A stretch of DNA of 64,000 nt from Glandiceps talaboti (lineage: Eukaryota > Hemichordata > Enteropneusta > Spengelidae). The number at the start of each line of letters is the position of its first letter. Positions within the stretch are counted from its first letter, which is position 1. Positions 11,882 to 23,300 of the stretch are shown here, one piece after another. Below the pieces are notes generated by a model. That model did not search any database. It was not told the origin of the DNA and saw nothing but the letters and a program-made list of their open reading frames with translations. The stretch is from contig NC_135555.1 in assembly GCF_964340395.1 (NCBI RefSeq), forward strand, positions 2,357,501 through 2,421,500. Direction: 5' to 3'. The position numbers and the translations under genes are program-made.

Positions 11882-12539
11882 GTTAAATCTACAATATGTT
11901 TGTAGTTCAGTTTGGTCTCCTTTTATTTATATAGCTCTATTGACATAGTTACTCACTACATACTGGTACGACCTACTTTCAGACCACCATCTACTCAGTT
12001 ATTTAATATCCTCTTGTGAGGACACGTCAGGGTATATTTACACAGTGCAAGGACTGCCCCCCTCCCCCCACCCAAACAACCAACAAAAAATACTTCACTG
12101 GCAAACTAGAAAATTAACGTTTTTTTCCTTCACATTTCTTGTACATCAACCATGGTATTTTGTTAGTCCTTCAAATGATGGCAGTATGGCAGCAATATTG
12201 GAGGAAAGGTCAGGCATTTTTTATAAACTAGCCAATCAAATATGTGGTACACACATCACTGGTGTTTAAAAAAATCCTGAGTTTGGTTTACTACATTTTC
12301 ACTGTTTTTAAGCAGCTTGTATCTTGCAGATTTCCATTTCTATATAATACTGTTCTTATCATTATTCACCACAACAATACAAGAAAGTATGAAATTATTG
12401 AAACATATCAAAGGTAATTATCACAACTTAAAATAGTGTTCCGCCTAGCTCCTCCTTATTATAGGAGCACGACATGTGAGGAAAATGTGTTTTCTAAAAT
12501 TTTCAGGCCTTGGGGTTTGATATATACACAAAGAAATAT

Positions 12540-13500
12540 CGGATAACGGATAGAACGACGTGCTTTACATCATATGCACGTGGTTGTAGCCTGGGTTGTA
12601 CGTCACTGATTTTGGTATTAACCGAAGAGAGCTTTCGTTTTCACCCTTGTTTGGAATAAGTATGCGCAGTAATGGCGAGGAATGCCGCGGGCGATGAATC
12701 GTGTATTTCTCGTATCTCTAGCTGTTGTGAATCGTCAAACCATGTCAAACTGACCAGTGTCGAGAACACAGTCGATGTCCCGATAAACAGCTTCTTTCCC
12801 GTGGTCTTAGAATCCTAGACATTGACACGTCACGTCATGGTATCTACACCATCAGGATGAAATAATACGACAACGTGTTTCACTCCGGTATTTCACAGTG
12901 ATTTATCCCGGGGATTTTATCATGAAAATGAGACTTATAAAACCACTTACCTGATAGCGTTCAAAGAAAAGTCGTGTGGTTAAAATGATGAGATGTGAAT
13001 TCGACAAACGATTGCTTTTCACAGAAAGGAATCGGAATGAACCGTTACTATTACGAGCAATGTTTCGTATAATACTCTGGTATAGTATGGTGACGGCGTA
13101 CAAACGTGTTGTTGTATTGATTTTGTGTCCCCAATTAGGCCAGCGTAATCCAGCACGTGATGTACACACCCTTTTTCCGATTGGTTATCAAGGGGGCACT
13201 GTCCCTACGTCATTTCCCCGCGAAAGAAAATCGAAGGGATTCAATTCAATTCGGCCGGGGAGGCCGGCCAGGGGAACCATCCCCGGGAACCAACCGGGAC
13301 AAAGACACAGACAGACCCTATGTAATCACTATCCGAACCCCCAACCCAGTCACGTAAAGTTCATCGTGTTTATTATTGAATCCTAATATATTAAATGTCA
13401 AAAACCCGGAATATAGACACAATATTACAACTGCGATCGTCTGCTGGCACGGAGCCAAATCGTGTAAGTTTATGGCTAGCTGCGACATGTGACAGCAGCC
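12540..13500. promoter_or_regulatory. CpG-richer promoter zone of TAT
   Basis: This is the only broad zone with frequent CG dinucleotides in the first 17 kb (CGGATAACGGATAGAACGAC, GGCCGGGGAGGCCGGCC). It surrounds the inferred TAT first exon. No TATA box could be tied to a start site. Confidence 0.45.
12951..13100 (-). other. TAT: Probable non-coding first exon of TAT (5'UTR; upper end approximate)
   Basis: On the minus strand CTATCAG is followed by GTAAGTGG, a strong splice donor, so an exon would end at 12951. The coding exon at 8282 begins only two bases before its ATG and has a good acceptor (TTCACAG), so an upstream untranslated exon is required. An open frame crosses this stretch, but if spliced at phase 0 it would meet TGA at once in the next exon, which fits an untranslated role. 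The transcription start was not located; the upper coordinate is a guess. Cap-selected or full-length cDNA would settle it. Confidence 0.5.
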
Positions 13501-13725
13501 GGTCGGTGCCGGTACGTCACGGATTTGCCCTGTACAGATATGTTTACTAGTAGTACATGCTATCTATACTGGGATGGCATTGGATGGTTGTTAATGTTCC
13601 CTGTTTATAAGGTCAAGTTCCGTTCGTCAATGCTTCAAAGTCGGAAGTTGTATTTGACGATAAGCGCAATACTGTTATTACTCAACAATACCTCAGATGG
13701 TAGGCCTAACTAAGATTAATGATGG

Positions 13726-13769
13726 ACAACAACAACAACAACAACAACAAACACAACAACAACAACAAT
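13726..13769. repeat. (CAA)n microsatellite
   Basis: An ACAACAACA run with one interruption (ACACAAC). Confidence 0.95.
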
Positions 13770-13829
13770 AAATGTCACTGTTAAACCTATGTTCAAACAT
13801 CATAGACTATAACACAAACAATAGCAAGT

Positions 13830-14022
13830 AGCAGTGATATTGTTAAGTTCTGTAGAACTATTTCTACAACCCCCACAAGGTCCATGGAATTACTGATGTA
13901 TTTGATTGAATATTCTTTGACATAATTTAATTTATATATTTTGTTAATTTATATGTTATGTATGGTTTTTTTTTTATTTCCTGGTGAAATCAATAAATCA
14001 AATCAAATCAAATCAAATCAAG
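13830..14022 (+). mobile_element. Possible LINE 3' end with (AAATC)n tail
   Basis: The TGTAGAACTATTTCTACAAC region runs into an AT-rich 3' end, ATTTCCTGGTGAAATCAATA, and then an (AAATC)n simple tail. That layout fits a 5'-truncated non-LTR retrotransposon. No reverse transcriptase remnant was seen. Confidence 0.4.
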
Positions 14023-14850
14023 TTAACCATAGACCATAGACTCTCTATTGTCTATGCATAGACCTACTTGTGTTAGGTCTATGGTTTGAATGCAGCACAA
14101 AACAGGTGTCAACCACTTTTCACACCTCACCACCTTTGCTTACAGTTGTATGCTGTACAAAACAGACTTTTCACACCTCAGGACCTAAGCTTACAGTTGT
14201 ATCCAAATAAGAGTCAGCAATCAGGACAGCCTGGAAACACATGCATTCTTCTAATCGGTCGTGAAGTCCGAGCGGAAACTATAATTACATGTAAATAAGC
14301 TAGTTTGAAGGGGAGGGGTATAGTGGGGGTTTCTGTGACAAAACTTTAGAAATTAAGTTTTGTGTGGTAATTAATTATATCATTATATAAAGAGATTGTT
14401 CAAGTTGTATTCAATGTTATTCTATTTGTTGATATGTACTTGAAATGTCTAATATATAGTTACAACAGTGACAGTCTGTGTTGTTCAGTATAAACAGAAC
14501 ACTTCTATCTGTACATGTATCACGTTTTCTATTTTTGGTACAAATGAAATATTTACAATCGATTCCAATTATAGTTTGATTTGATGCTAGTATATTTTGA
14601 AACAGTAGTTTTTCTACAGTACACAACAAATGGTATAAACCTGTCACAGAAAGAATTTTTCAAATGAATTATTCACCGCAAGTAATAAAACAAGAGACAC
14701 CTGTACCTGAGAATTTAACATTCGCACTCGTTTAAACCACTTTCATGTCACCACGGCAACTTTTTTCGCTTACACATCAGAAGTAGTTGCTTGATTTCGT
14801 CAGCTCATTTTTGGAGTCTGACAGTCTCTTTTGTTCAAAATTCCTCAGGA

Positions 14851-14908
14851 CCCCCCCCCCCCCCCAACCACCACCACCACCACCACCACCACCACCACCA
14901 CCACCACA
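14851..14908. repeat. C15 homopolymer plus (CCA)n
   Basis: A run of 15 C is followed by about 13 CCA units. The complementary strand is G-rich. Confidence 0.95.
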
Positions 14909-14956
14909 AATATTGACACGAAAATAGTAGTTCATCATTGATCATCACTCGAAACC

Positions 14957-15188
14957 GTAATCTGGTTAAAATCCGATGTAGATGTCGGCTAATCGTTCAT
15001 TGCTATTTTACCTTCAAGTTCGTTATTTTGCCTGAATTGACCTTCTTGGTACATGTTTACATTTTTAGCCTGATCGCCTCCTCTACGATCAGGCTAAAAA
15101 ATGTAAACATGTACCAAGAAGGTCAATTCAATTAAAATAGCAATGAACGATTAGCCGACATCTACATCTGATTAAAATCAGATGTCGA
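14957..15188. mobile_element. Large palindromic MITE-like element (about 232 bp)
   Basis: The left arm (GATGTAGATGTCGGCTAATC, CCTTCTTGGTACATGTTTAC, TAGCCTGATCG) is followed by a 9-nt loop at 15077-15085 and the matching right arm ending near GATGTCGAAACCG. The left arm has about 18 extra bases (15015-15032) missing from the right. No ORF. Confidence 0.88.
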
Positions 15189-15292
15189 AACCGCATCACC
15201 ACAGACTGTGAGAGATTGATTCGGCCGAAGCGCCATCAACGGCGGATCAGTGACCTGTTGACATACAACACATCAAGCCAGTATCCCAGAGA

Positions 15293-15385
15293 CTTGCCTT
15301 GTATTAATTTCTCAAGAAGCTCTCCTCACCAACATACATATATTTATTTTGGTGTGGAGAGCTTCTTGAGATAGTAACACCAAGC
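15293..15385. mobile_element. Inverted-repeat element, CTTGGTGTTACTATCTCAA family
   Basis: Left arm TTTCTCAAGAAGCTCTCCTC pairs with right arm GGAGAGCTTCTTGAGATAGT. The right end, AGATAGTAACACCAAG, is shared in reverse with the element at 60625-60723. Confidence 0.75.
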
Positions 15386-17314
15386 TAAGCAACCAGGACC
15401 AAAACACTATTTAAGCTTATGCTATGTCATGTCATCACTTAATGATCGAACCACATTGTATTCATTGCTGAATAGAAGGATTTCATTTTTACAAATGTAA
15501 AGTTTGCATTCCGTAGTTCTAACTCTTTTGAATCCCAGTTAAGGTTAGCAGTAGAACATTTAAAAAGGTTGACATGGATACGTGATTTGTTTGAAACTTA
15601 TGGAAGATGACAATATTTAGGGAAGTAATTATTAGATATTGTATATGATGTAAACATTAAAGTACTTTTCCCCGAAGAAAGTCATTCTATAGAGAAAATT
15701 AGTGTCACTTAAATCCTAGAAAAACTATATATAGACTGTGATAACGTGCCGGGAAGAGAGTCTCCGTTCCATTTTCTATGTGGAAGTAGAAGCTACCTCT
15801 ATACCGTCTACTCTATGCATAAAGTAAGAAAATTCTCTCTATGCGTGTCAAATGATCAGCCATATATACATGCTAGGTGCTAAAAACGACGTAGCTCATG
15901 CAGGACGCGTGTTTCCTGATTAAGTAACTTTCATCGCGTTGAAATAATGTCAAATCACCTACTGAAATGATCCAGGTTAATAGAGTTTTCCTGTGCATTC
16001 CGACAATTGTTGAACTGCAAAGCCATACATGATACAAACTTCTGTCCCAGTGACCAAATGCGGATTTCTGAGAATAACCTAGTAACGTTCAGCATTATAT
16101 GTTACCTGTAACCATAGGAAGTGGAGGGATGAACTTTATATATGCATTAATTATAGACAATCTACTTTTACAAAGACTAGATCTATGCACCATGGAACCG
16201 ACGTCGAGCTCGAGGTTCGTCAGGTGGGAGGGTATAAACAAAGATTGGCGAATACAGTATATGGTATGAACATGGAGGTATGCAATCTCCCCTTCCATGG
16301 TGTAAAAAATATCTTTCCCACATTAGGCCTACGTGTATATAATCGATCGAAAATAATATAGTAATTAGTATACAAACATTCTTTGAAATAAGATATCCAT
16401 TCACTAGACATGGTAATACGTATAATGTGCTTCGACGTTCGAAAGAAATTTAAACCCACATTCTCCAATCTTTGTTATTACTAAATGCTATACAAAAGTA
16501 TCAATATTTGTATATTACCTTGGCACAGACACAGATAAGTAACTTATCAGTGGCACAGATCACCTCGTGTCAGCTCTCTGTCCCTTTAGAAGTTTCACTT
16601 AGATTATATTATCCTGATTTGCAGAAAGTGCAAATTTCAGACAGGTATTGACACTGAGCAAATCAAGACAGCTCTTTATCTCAAACCCGGCACTATAGAA
16701 AATGTTTGTATCCAAGTTTTCTATAGGGTCTGTAGTTATTATGTACGAGTTTATACAACGAACTTGTATGAATAGCGTATTGTGTGATACACGTCTATGT
16801 CTAGTCCTTCTCTCTACTCCCATAAACGTGTGCAAAATAAAATGAGCATTTGTGCCTAGCGATTTGTACTTTGTAAACACGACAACCCGTGTTGTTTGTC
16901 ACACCGTGGTTATCCTGTGGTATTTACAACCCTACTACACAAACAACTTGCCAGCTCTTGAAACGTTTTTGCATCTGATCATGATTCAGTGACATATTTT
17001 TATTTACACATAATGTATCCTGGAAGATTATTAAAGATACAACTAAGATGAAAAAAAAATTCTGTGCTGTTGTGGTATCAGTAGCTGCAATAATTGTAAA
17101 ATGGCTCACGAGGAAACCATCTTTCACCCCCCCCCCCCTTGCAACACAGCTGGTCACTATTGTAAATAAAATCCCCTGATCTCTACTTTTTATTTATTTA
17201 ACAATTGTGCAGTGGGCTATCTCAGAGTTCGAAATATTCTATACAATAATATAAATCGCTTCACGCCATTAGCTTGCTTACGTCGCAGAAATTTCATTTC
17301 AACTTCATGAGGTA

Positions 17315-17322
17315 TGACGTCA
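17315..17322. promoter_or_regulatory. Perfect CRE palindrome TGACGTCA
   Basis: Sequence match only, in an intergenic stretch 2.9 kb upstream of cytochrome b5. Confidence 0.3.
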
Positions 17323-17883
17323 GTATTACATACTCTGTAAACGCATATATAAATTTCCCGCGATTCAAGGGTTTCCCCTCTAAATGTATGTAGTAAAAGT
17401 AATCTTTTTTTATCACTTACTAGTTTCCTTTACCCAGCCTCACCGCTGATGGCTCGCTTCATGACAGCGGTAACCGAGCTCCAACGTACTAATCAGCGGT
17501 CAACCTACTTAGCCTATAAGAGTCGTTTTACATAGCGCCTACAACGGCGAATCTTTCAGTACAGGCTAGGCGCCACAACTTATTCTGTCACTATACGAAT
17601 GTACCCAATATTCATTGTAGTATTGTGGTTATATTCTATTTGAGCCGAAAAAAGAAGATACGTATACTAAACTCAAAAGAGGAAGCGAAGTCAGTGAACT
17701 GCATCAAGATCTACACTACTTCTTGACAGATATAGAAGATGACTCAAACCTCTTTATCCACATTCTATGATACCAAAACTAATATATCACGGTTTCGTTA
17801 TTTCAAGGAGAAACACGTGAAACAGAGTATTTTGAAAGAAAACCCACATCAGCATATATTACAGGGAGCCCAGGACCCGCGTT

Positions 17884-17988
17884 ACAAACAAACAAACAAA
17901 CAAACAAACAAACAAACAAACAAATAAATAAATAAACAAACAAACAAACAAACAAACAAACAAACAAACAAAACAAAACAAACAAAAT
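17884..17988. repeat. (CAAA)n microsatellite
   Basis: About 26 four-base units, with AAAT and AAAAC interruptions. Confidence 0.97.
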
Positions 17989-18048
17989 ATGCATTGGTTA
18001 AAATATTTTAAACGCATGGATAGCTACATATATATACACATGATTGTA

Positions 18049-18186
18049 TATATGGGCCTGTATACTATTGAAATAATATACAATGAAGTTTCTATATATA
18101 CTTTCCATACAAACAACACAGTCTTGTGATAGTATATATAGAAACATAAAGTATATTATTTAAATAGTATACAGGCCAATATATCC
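18049..18186. mobile_element. Palindromic MITE-like element
   Basis: The left arm is GGGCCTGTATACTATTGAAA plus TAATATAC, then GTTTCTATATATACT. The right arm is AGTATATATAGAAAC, then GTATATTATTTAAATAGTAT and ACAGGCC. It is centred on a loop with CATACAAACAACACAGTC. No ORF. Confidence 0.82.
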
Positions 18187-18486
18187 ATGTTTATGTTCAT
18201 GAGTTTAATTACATTGCATGTCTTTACATATATTTACCGTACCACGAGCAAGCAAATGCACTGGTGTTTTTTTCGTGGGTTGTACCTTAGACCACTAATT
18301 TTAGTGGTCTGAAGTTCACTGAGGTTGTACAGGTGTGTTGATACTTCTAGTGTAAAACGGATGTTCCCGACTCTGCGAACGTGCCAGGAACTGTGTTCTA
18401 TTGTTTTATCCCCAATCTCGCAAGTTGTGAAACAATTGACAGAGACAGTGTATTTAAGCTCAGCAAAGCGAACTTAGAAATGAAAT

Positions 18487-18741
18487 CAATCAACCAACCA
18501 ACCAACCAACCAACCAACCAACCAACCAACCAACCAACCAACCAACCAACCAACCAACCGATCAACCAACCGATCAACCGACCGACCAACCAACCAACCA
18601 ACCAACCAACCAACCAACCAATCAACCAATCAACCAACCAACCAACCAACCAACCAACCAACCAACCAACCAACCAACCAACCAATCAACCAACCAACCA
18701 ACCAACCAATCAACCAATCAACCAACCAACCAACCAACCAG
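18487..18741. repeat. (CCAA)n microsatellite, about 255 bp
   Basis: Long CCAA array with scattered CAAT and CGAC variants. The Gln-Pro-Thr-Asn open frame through it is an artefact of the 4-bp repeat. Confidence 0.97.
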
Positions 18742-19307
18742 TCAGCTTATTTGGGAATGTTATGTAATTAAATCTGAAAGTATATGTCATAATTTGATTA
18801 TGAATATCAATTCAATAAGGAACATTTTAGATTCAAGTAGAGCTGCAAAGGTAATCGTTTAATGGTGGGGTGAATTTAGAAATGTAATTTCGTATGTCAT
18901 GGCTAGCTGCACCCTATCATCAGTTTTATACCGTACGAAAAGATTAGTCTGTCGGACTCTTCTGCTTTTCTCTACTGCGCATGTATCGCAGGTGAATTCA
19001 TTTTCAGATTCATATTGAGAGATGGTACCTCACGTATACAAAGATACACATCGACATGCAGATTTGAACTTTAGTTCAACCCCGGCTTTCTGTCCCGGCG
19101 AAAACTCCATTCAATAGTTACCAGGACTCTCCTGAGCTTTAAAGTTTTTAAAGTTTAAAAGTCATAATCTGCAAATTTTAAACCTACTAGTAGATATAAG
19201 TTGCTAAAAGATGGAAAATCGATCCGGGATATGTACTTTATTATCAATTTACAGTGCTTAGGCACTATATACATACGAGCTTACAAGTTTATACTCGTAT
19301 GTTTTCC

Positions 19308-19387
19308 TAGTCTAGTTCCTATGCAGTATCGATCGTTACGATTTATACAGTGTACCTTCAGAAACCACATTCTGGTCATCCAGACTA
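19308..19387. mobile_element. TAGTCTAGTTCC-family element
   Basis: Left end TAGTCTAGTTCCTATGCAGT with ATCGTTACGATTTATACAG inside, right end GTCATCCAGACTA. It is the inverted counterpart of 57591-57662. Confidence 0.72.
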
Positions 19388-20016
19388 ATGTTTTCCTGGG
19401 TTCACATGAGGACTGGGTGACCAAATAGCATAGACTAATATGTCTTACAGGTTGACTTGACTGCCTTTAACATTTATCATCTCCGATGTGTAACCATTAG
19501 CAACAACAGCCGGAGACCCATGGTTGGTAGTAATTCACAACAAATACAAATGTAAACAACAAATAAATTATAACTAAACACTCACACGTACCCGAACAAC
19601 GTAGTATAAAATGCTATCACCATTTATTTAAACAATTTATTGGAAATAAAATAAACAACATCTTCATGCTTCTCTGCCTCTCCTTTTCGTCCTCTCTATC
19701 TTCTTTTTACTGGATTACAGGTAACGTAACGAGCCCTTTCCCAACTTCTCTACACATGTTCTCAGCCCCCCCCCCCCGTCCTACTTGTATATCTTCCATC
19801 ATGAAAGAAATGCTCCGTTCGAGAACAAGTGTCATTGTCGCCACCATGACTGTAAATAGCGTCGACAGTCCAGAAACTTGTTTGATTACTGTTTTATATG
19901 TACAATAATAAACTTTACTGTTGGTGCCCAAAGTATTAAGCTCTGCAAACAGGAAAATGTTGTTAAAGTCTCTGACTTGTAGGATCAAAGTAAAGTCTCG
20001 GGTTGTAACATTTATT

Positions 20017-20041
20017 TGACGTCAGCCCTGATTTTACGTCA
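20017..20041. promoter_or_regulatory. Two CRE-like sites upstream of cytochrome b5
   Basis: TGACGTCA (20017-20024) and TTACGTCA (20034-20041) lie about 200 bp before the start codon. These are the consensus for CREB/ATF bZIP factors. Occupancy is inferred only. Confidence 0.45.
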
Positions 20042-20118
20042 TCCACTGAGATCCCTGTATTCAAAGATTCAGATGTGAGCGAATCTCAATCTGAAAATAA
20101 TCTGACATTTGTGGTTAA

Positions 20119-20125
20119 CTTCCGG
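20119..20125. promoter_or_regulatory. ETS-type site CTTCCGG in cytochrome b5 promoter
   Basis: It lies 93 bp upstream of the ATG. ETS (GABP-like) sites are common at housekeeping promoters, and the TRAF7-like gene has one too. Confidence 0.4.
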
Positions 20126-20217
20126 TTAAAAGGACAGGGAGCGTTCCAGAAATCATTTATCCCGTGATTGTGTGTCTGTGAGCATCGTTTGGCCAAGAAA
20201 TCACCCAACGTTTGACC

Positions 20218-20331
20218 ATGTCTAAATTGAGGCAGATTTCCCTTGAAGAAGTTGAAAAGAACTACAATAACCAGTCACTTTGGCTGATAATTCACAACAA
20301 AATTTACGATCTCACAAAATTTATAGAAGAG
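20218..20331 (+). CDS. CYB5: Cytochrome b5 exon 1 (coding part)
   Basis: It has 38 codons from ATG in the context GACCATGT to donor GAG|GTAAGT. It codes for [20 protein letters not shown] and [18 protein letters not shown]. The 5'UTR extends upstream for an unknown length; no in-frame earlier ATG with better context was seen. Confidence 0.94.
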
Positions 20332-23300
20332 GTAAGTTTTATCGTTTCTTGACTCGCATTTTAACCCATCAGGTACCTAAATCTTTGTAGATATGTTAAT
20401 CTTATCATACCTACATATGTCTTTCTGATCTAGGGGTATTTTAGATATTGATGTAGGGTATTTTATGTTTCAAGCGCCATGCATTAAATCGTAACAAAAG
20501 GATGAAGTGCTGAAGGTGAAACTGAAATGCGTTACTTGAGAAGTGGAGCATAGAATTTGATTACATCATCATACGAATTCTGTTACATAACTTGGCATTA
20601 TGAGCAATTTAAACAAATTTATTACCACAGAGCTCAGAAATTAGACTTCAGGCAAGAATAGATATATATATTATATATATCGTTAACTTGAAAAAACAAC
20701 AACGCCGTTATTATATGTCGAACGTGGCTACAACCACGTCCCATAGTCACCTTTGATGAGCACACGGACTTCGGTCAAAGGGCGCTGTTATCAGCTGATC
20801 GAATAGTTTTCACGTGCAGACTGATAAAAAATGGATTGTCACTTTACCGTGCGGTTAACGAGGTTCGGACTTGTTCTCAAAACGTAAAGGGAAACAGTGT
20901 ATGGTGACAAAGATAACGTTGTTTGCTAAATGAAGTTTAAAATATCTAACCAGCAAATTATGATGGGTACTGTACAAGAGAACATTAAATTTATTTGCAT
21001 AGACTTTATGATACAGAAACATATCCACACCATAGTCATTAGGGTTTTGTGAGATATTGAGATACACATGAAAATAGAACACAAATAAATGTACAATAAG
21101 TATATCTCATGCAAGTCAGTACAAAGACAATGTTGTGTTAGCTAAAATATTAAAGATTTCCATTGTATTATTTGTAAAGTATCCCTTGTGATATTTGATG
21201 GTACCATATCTATTAATAGTAGTCATTATGGCCTTTGATCAGTATGAATAATAATGAAGTAATAAGAGTTTGGGGTAAACAATTTATGGATTTGCATCAC
21301 ATCAGTAATGATGGTTTTAATATAACAAACATTTAACTATTGTCTAATGAATTTGAGATAATTTTGAAGGAAATACAAATAAGAAATAATTTTTATGTTT
21401 AGTGTGAAACACCACTTGCATGAGCTGCTCAGGAATTTTTAGTTTGGTCAGAGAAATGAAGAGTATGTTTGATTTTTTTTCCTTATGTTTTTATTTTGTG
21501 AGAGTTTTATTAAAGGATTGAAAACCAACATAGAGGGGTATCTATAGGACCTAGTAAAATGTACTCTTGTTTCCTATATGTATGTATGTACGAATATACA
21601 TTTCATTAGAATGTAAATGGGGTTAACAGGTCTCGAAGTTTGGTGGATTTTGTACCAGTCATCTGAGATTTTACCTACTATATACATGTACAAATATATT
21701 TGCAATCTGTGATGAAAACACTGACATTTGGTAAACTTTGACTATATAATTATGACATAAGTTGCGGGGTTGTCAAAGAAAATGAAGTATATTAAATTAT
21801 AGTAGACTGCCATTGAAATATGTGAAATTTTCTTGTGTTTATTATCCTGAAATTACAAACATACATTTTGTGTTTTTCAGCATCCTGGTGGAGAAGAAGT
21901 TCTTTTAGAGCAAGGAGGTAATTATTTGGTTTGTTGATTTTTCCCCACATCAGGGTAGTCTTATCACTGTCTCAAGGTTTCAGTGACCTTGTGTTAGTTG
22001 TAAGAGATTTGGAGAAATAAAGTAAACGTCCCATAGTTTATCAGGTACTCTATCATATAGTGCTGGGTGCCCAACAACTTATGATGACCTTACTTACAAT
22101 GCCAACATTGGACAATCACAAGGAATACATATAGTTGTGAATTTAGTAAGTGATCACTCAATTTACTACACTGATGCATTCCTGCAGACATTGCAATTTG
22201 CTGGTTATCTGTGAGGGATAACGCCAGTGACAAACTGTAAGTGCATCGTATCACAGCGCCATTGTTTGATTTCAAGAAACTGAATCATGAATTGATAAAG
22301 AGTTCTATTCAAACAAAGCCCATGAATGTCATGAACTGTTAAGGTTGTAGATTGTGAAGTGGATAGTTTGTGTGTGGGAGACAGCAGGTCATGCTTATTT
22401 AGTGATAACAATACAAGAATAGGCATCCAGACAGTTGTATATGATTTCTTGTATTTGTACAGTCAGTTGTGTTCACGTGAGTGTTTATAGCACTACAATA
22501 CCCACGTGGGCTGGTTGTGATTCAGTTTCTAGACATACCAGATAGTTGTCCTTGGTATTTTGCTAGTATAGTGCAGTATTAATAATATTTCAGATTTCAT
22601 AGAATGGCTTGTAATATGTGAACACCCAAACTATCTTTTCTACATTTGAATCTTTTACAGCTGGTGTTAACAAATTGGTATTGTAAAATCTAAAAAGATT
22701 CCTTGTTCATATAGTTTTGGTGATTTTAACTGTAGATATAAAACTTGAACGGTGAATTGTTACAACCTATTGCATGCCGCCAAATGAAGTGCAATATGGA
22801 GGTACATATTACATCAGCTCAGTCAAAACTAAGATTAATAACCTCTTTTGTGCTGATACAGAAATTCGTCAGTTGAAACTGTTTTGTCTAATTTTACTTA
22901 CAAATTTATGAGTAACCATGACAACCACAATGTTCATGTCAATTTTACTTACAAAGGAGTAACCACGCCAACCATTTCATAGCACTGATTACTTTTCAAC
23001 CATGGGAAATCTTACAATATTTGAAATTAATACATTGATCACTTGTGACTTTCAAAGTTCATTCATTCATTCATTCATTTTATTGCCAATTTTTAAAGTA
23101 AGTTACAATTACAAAATGACAGGAAATAAATAAACAGATTGGCAATTTGGAGTCAAAAAAATAGCTTTTCGCTGATCAAGTTTGGCTCCACCTCAGGGTT
23201 CATATGCATCAATAACAATAAGGGCTACACAGAACTAGAAGAAAAAATATAATGGGAGAAAATATCAAAAACGAGCTAACAATGCAAGAATATGTATTAT

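Larger units (their letters stand above)
8283..12950 (-). other. TAT intron 1 (about 4.7 kb)
   Basis: No exon was recognised. It holds one TAGTCT-family fragment (10627-10697), a perfect palindrome (11845-11881) and short (AAATCT)n near 8785. The upper end (12.5-12.95 kb) is richer in CpG. Confidence 0.6.
13501..20100. other. Intergenic region between divergent TAT and cytochrome b5 genes
   Basis: No coding exon was recognised on either strand. It contains a LINE-like tail, several palindromes, a C15/CCA tract and two long microsatellites, listed separately. Confidence 0.6.

Noticed and set aside
12903-13169. Minus-strand open frame through the TAT first exon as an N-terminal extension
   Set aside because: Spliced at 12951 to 8282 it meets TGA immediately, so it cannot extend TAT.
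12976-13386. 136-residue plus-strand open frame over the TAT promoter
   Set aside because: It overlaps the inferred TAT first exon antisense, no domain is recognisable, and GC-richer DNA opens frames by chance.
18381-18767. 128-residue open frame rich in Gln-Pro-Thr-Asn
   Set aside because: It is a translation of the CCAA microsatellite; any 4-bp repeat without a stop gives such frames on both strands.
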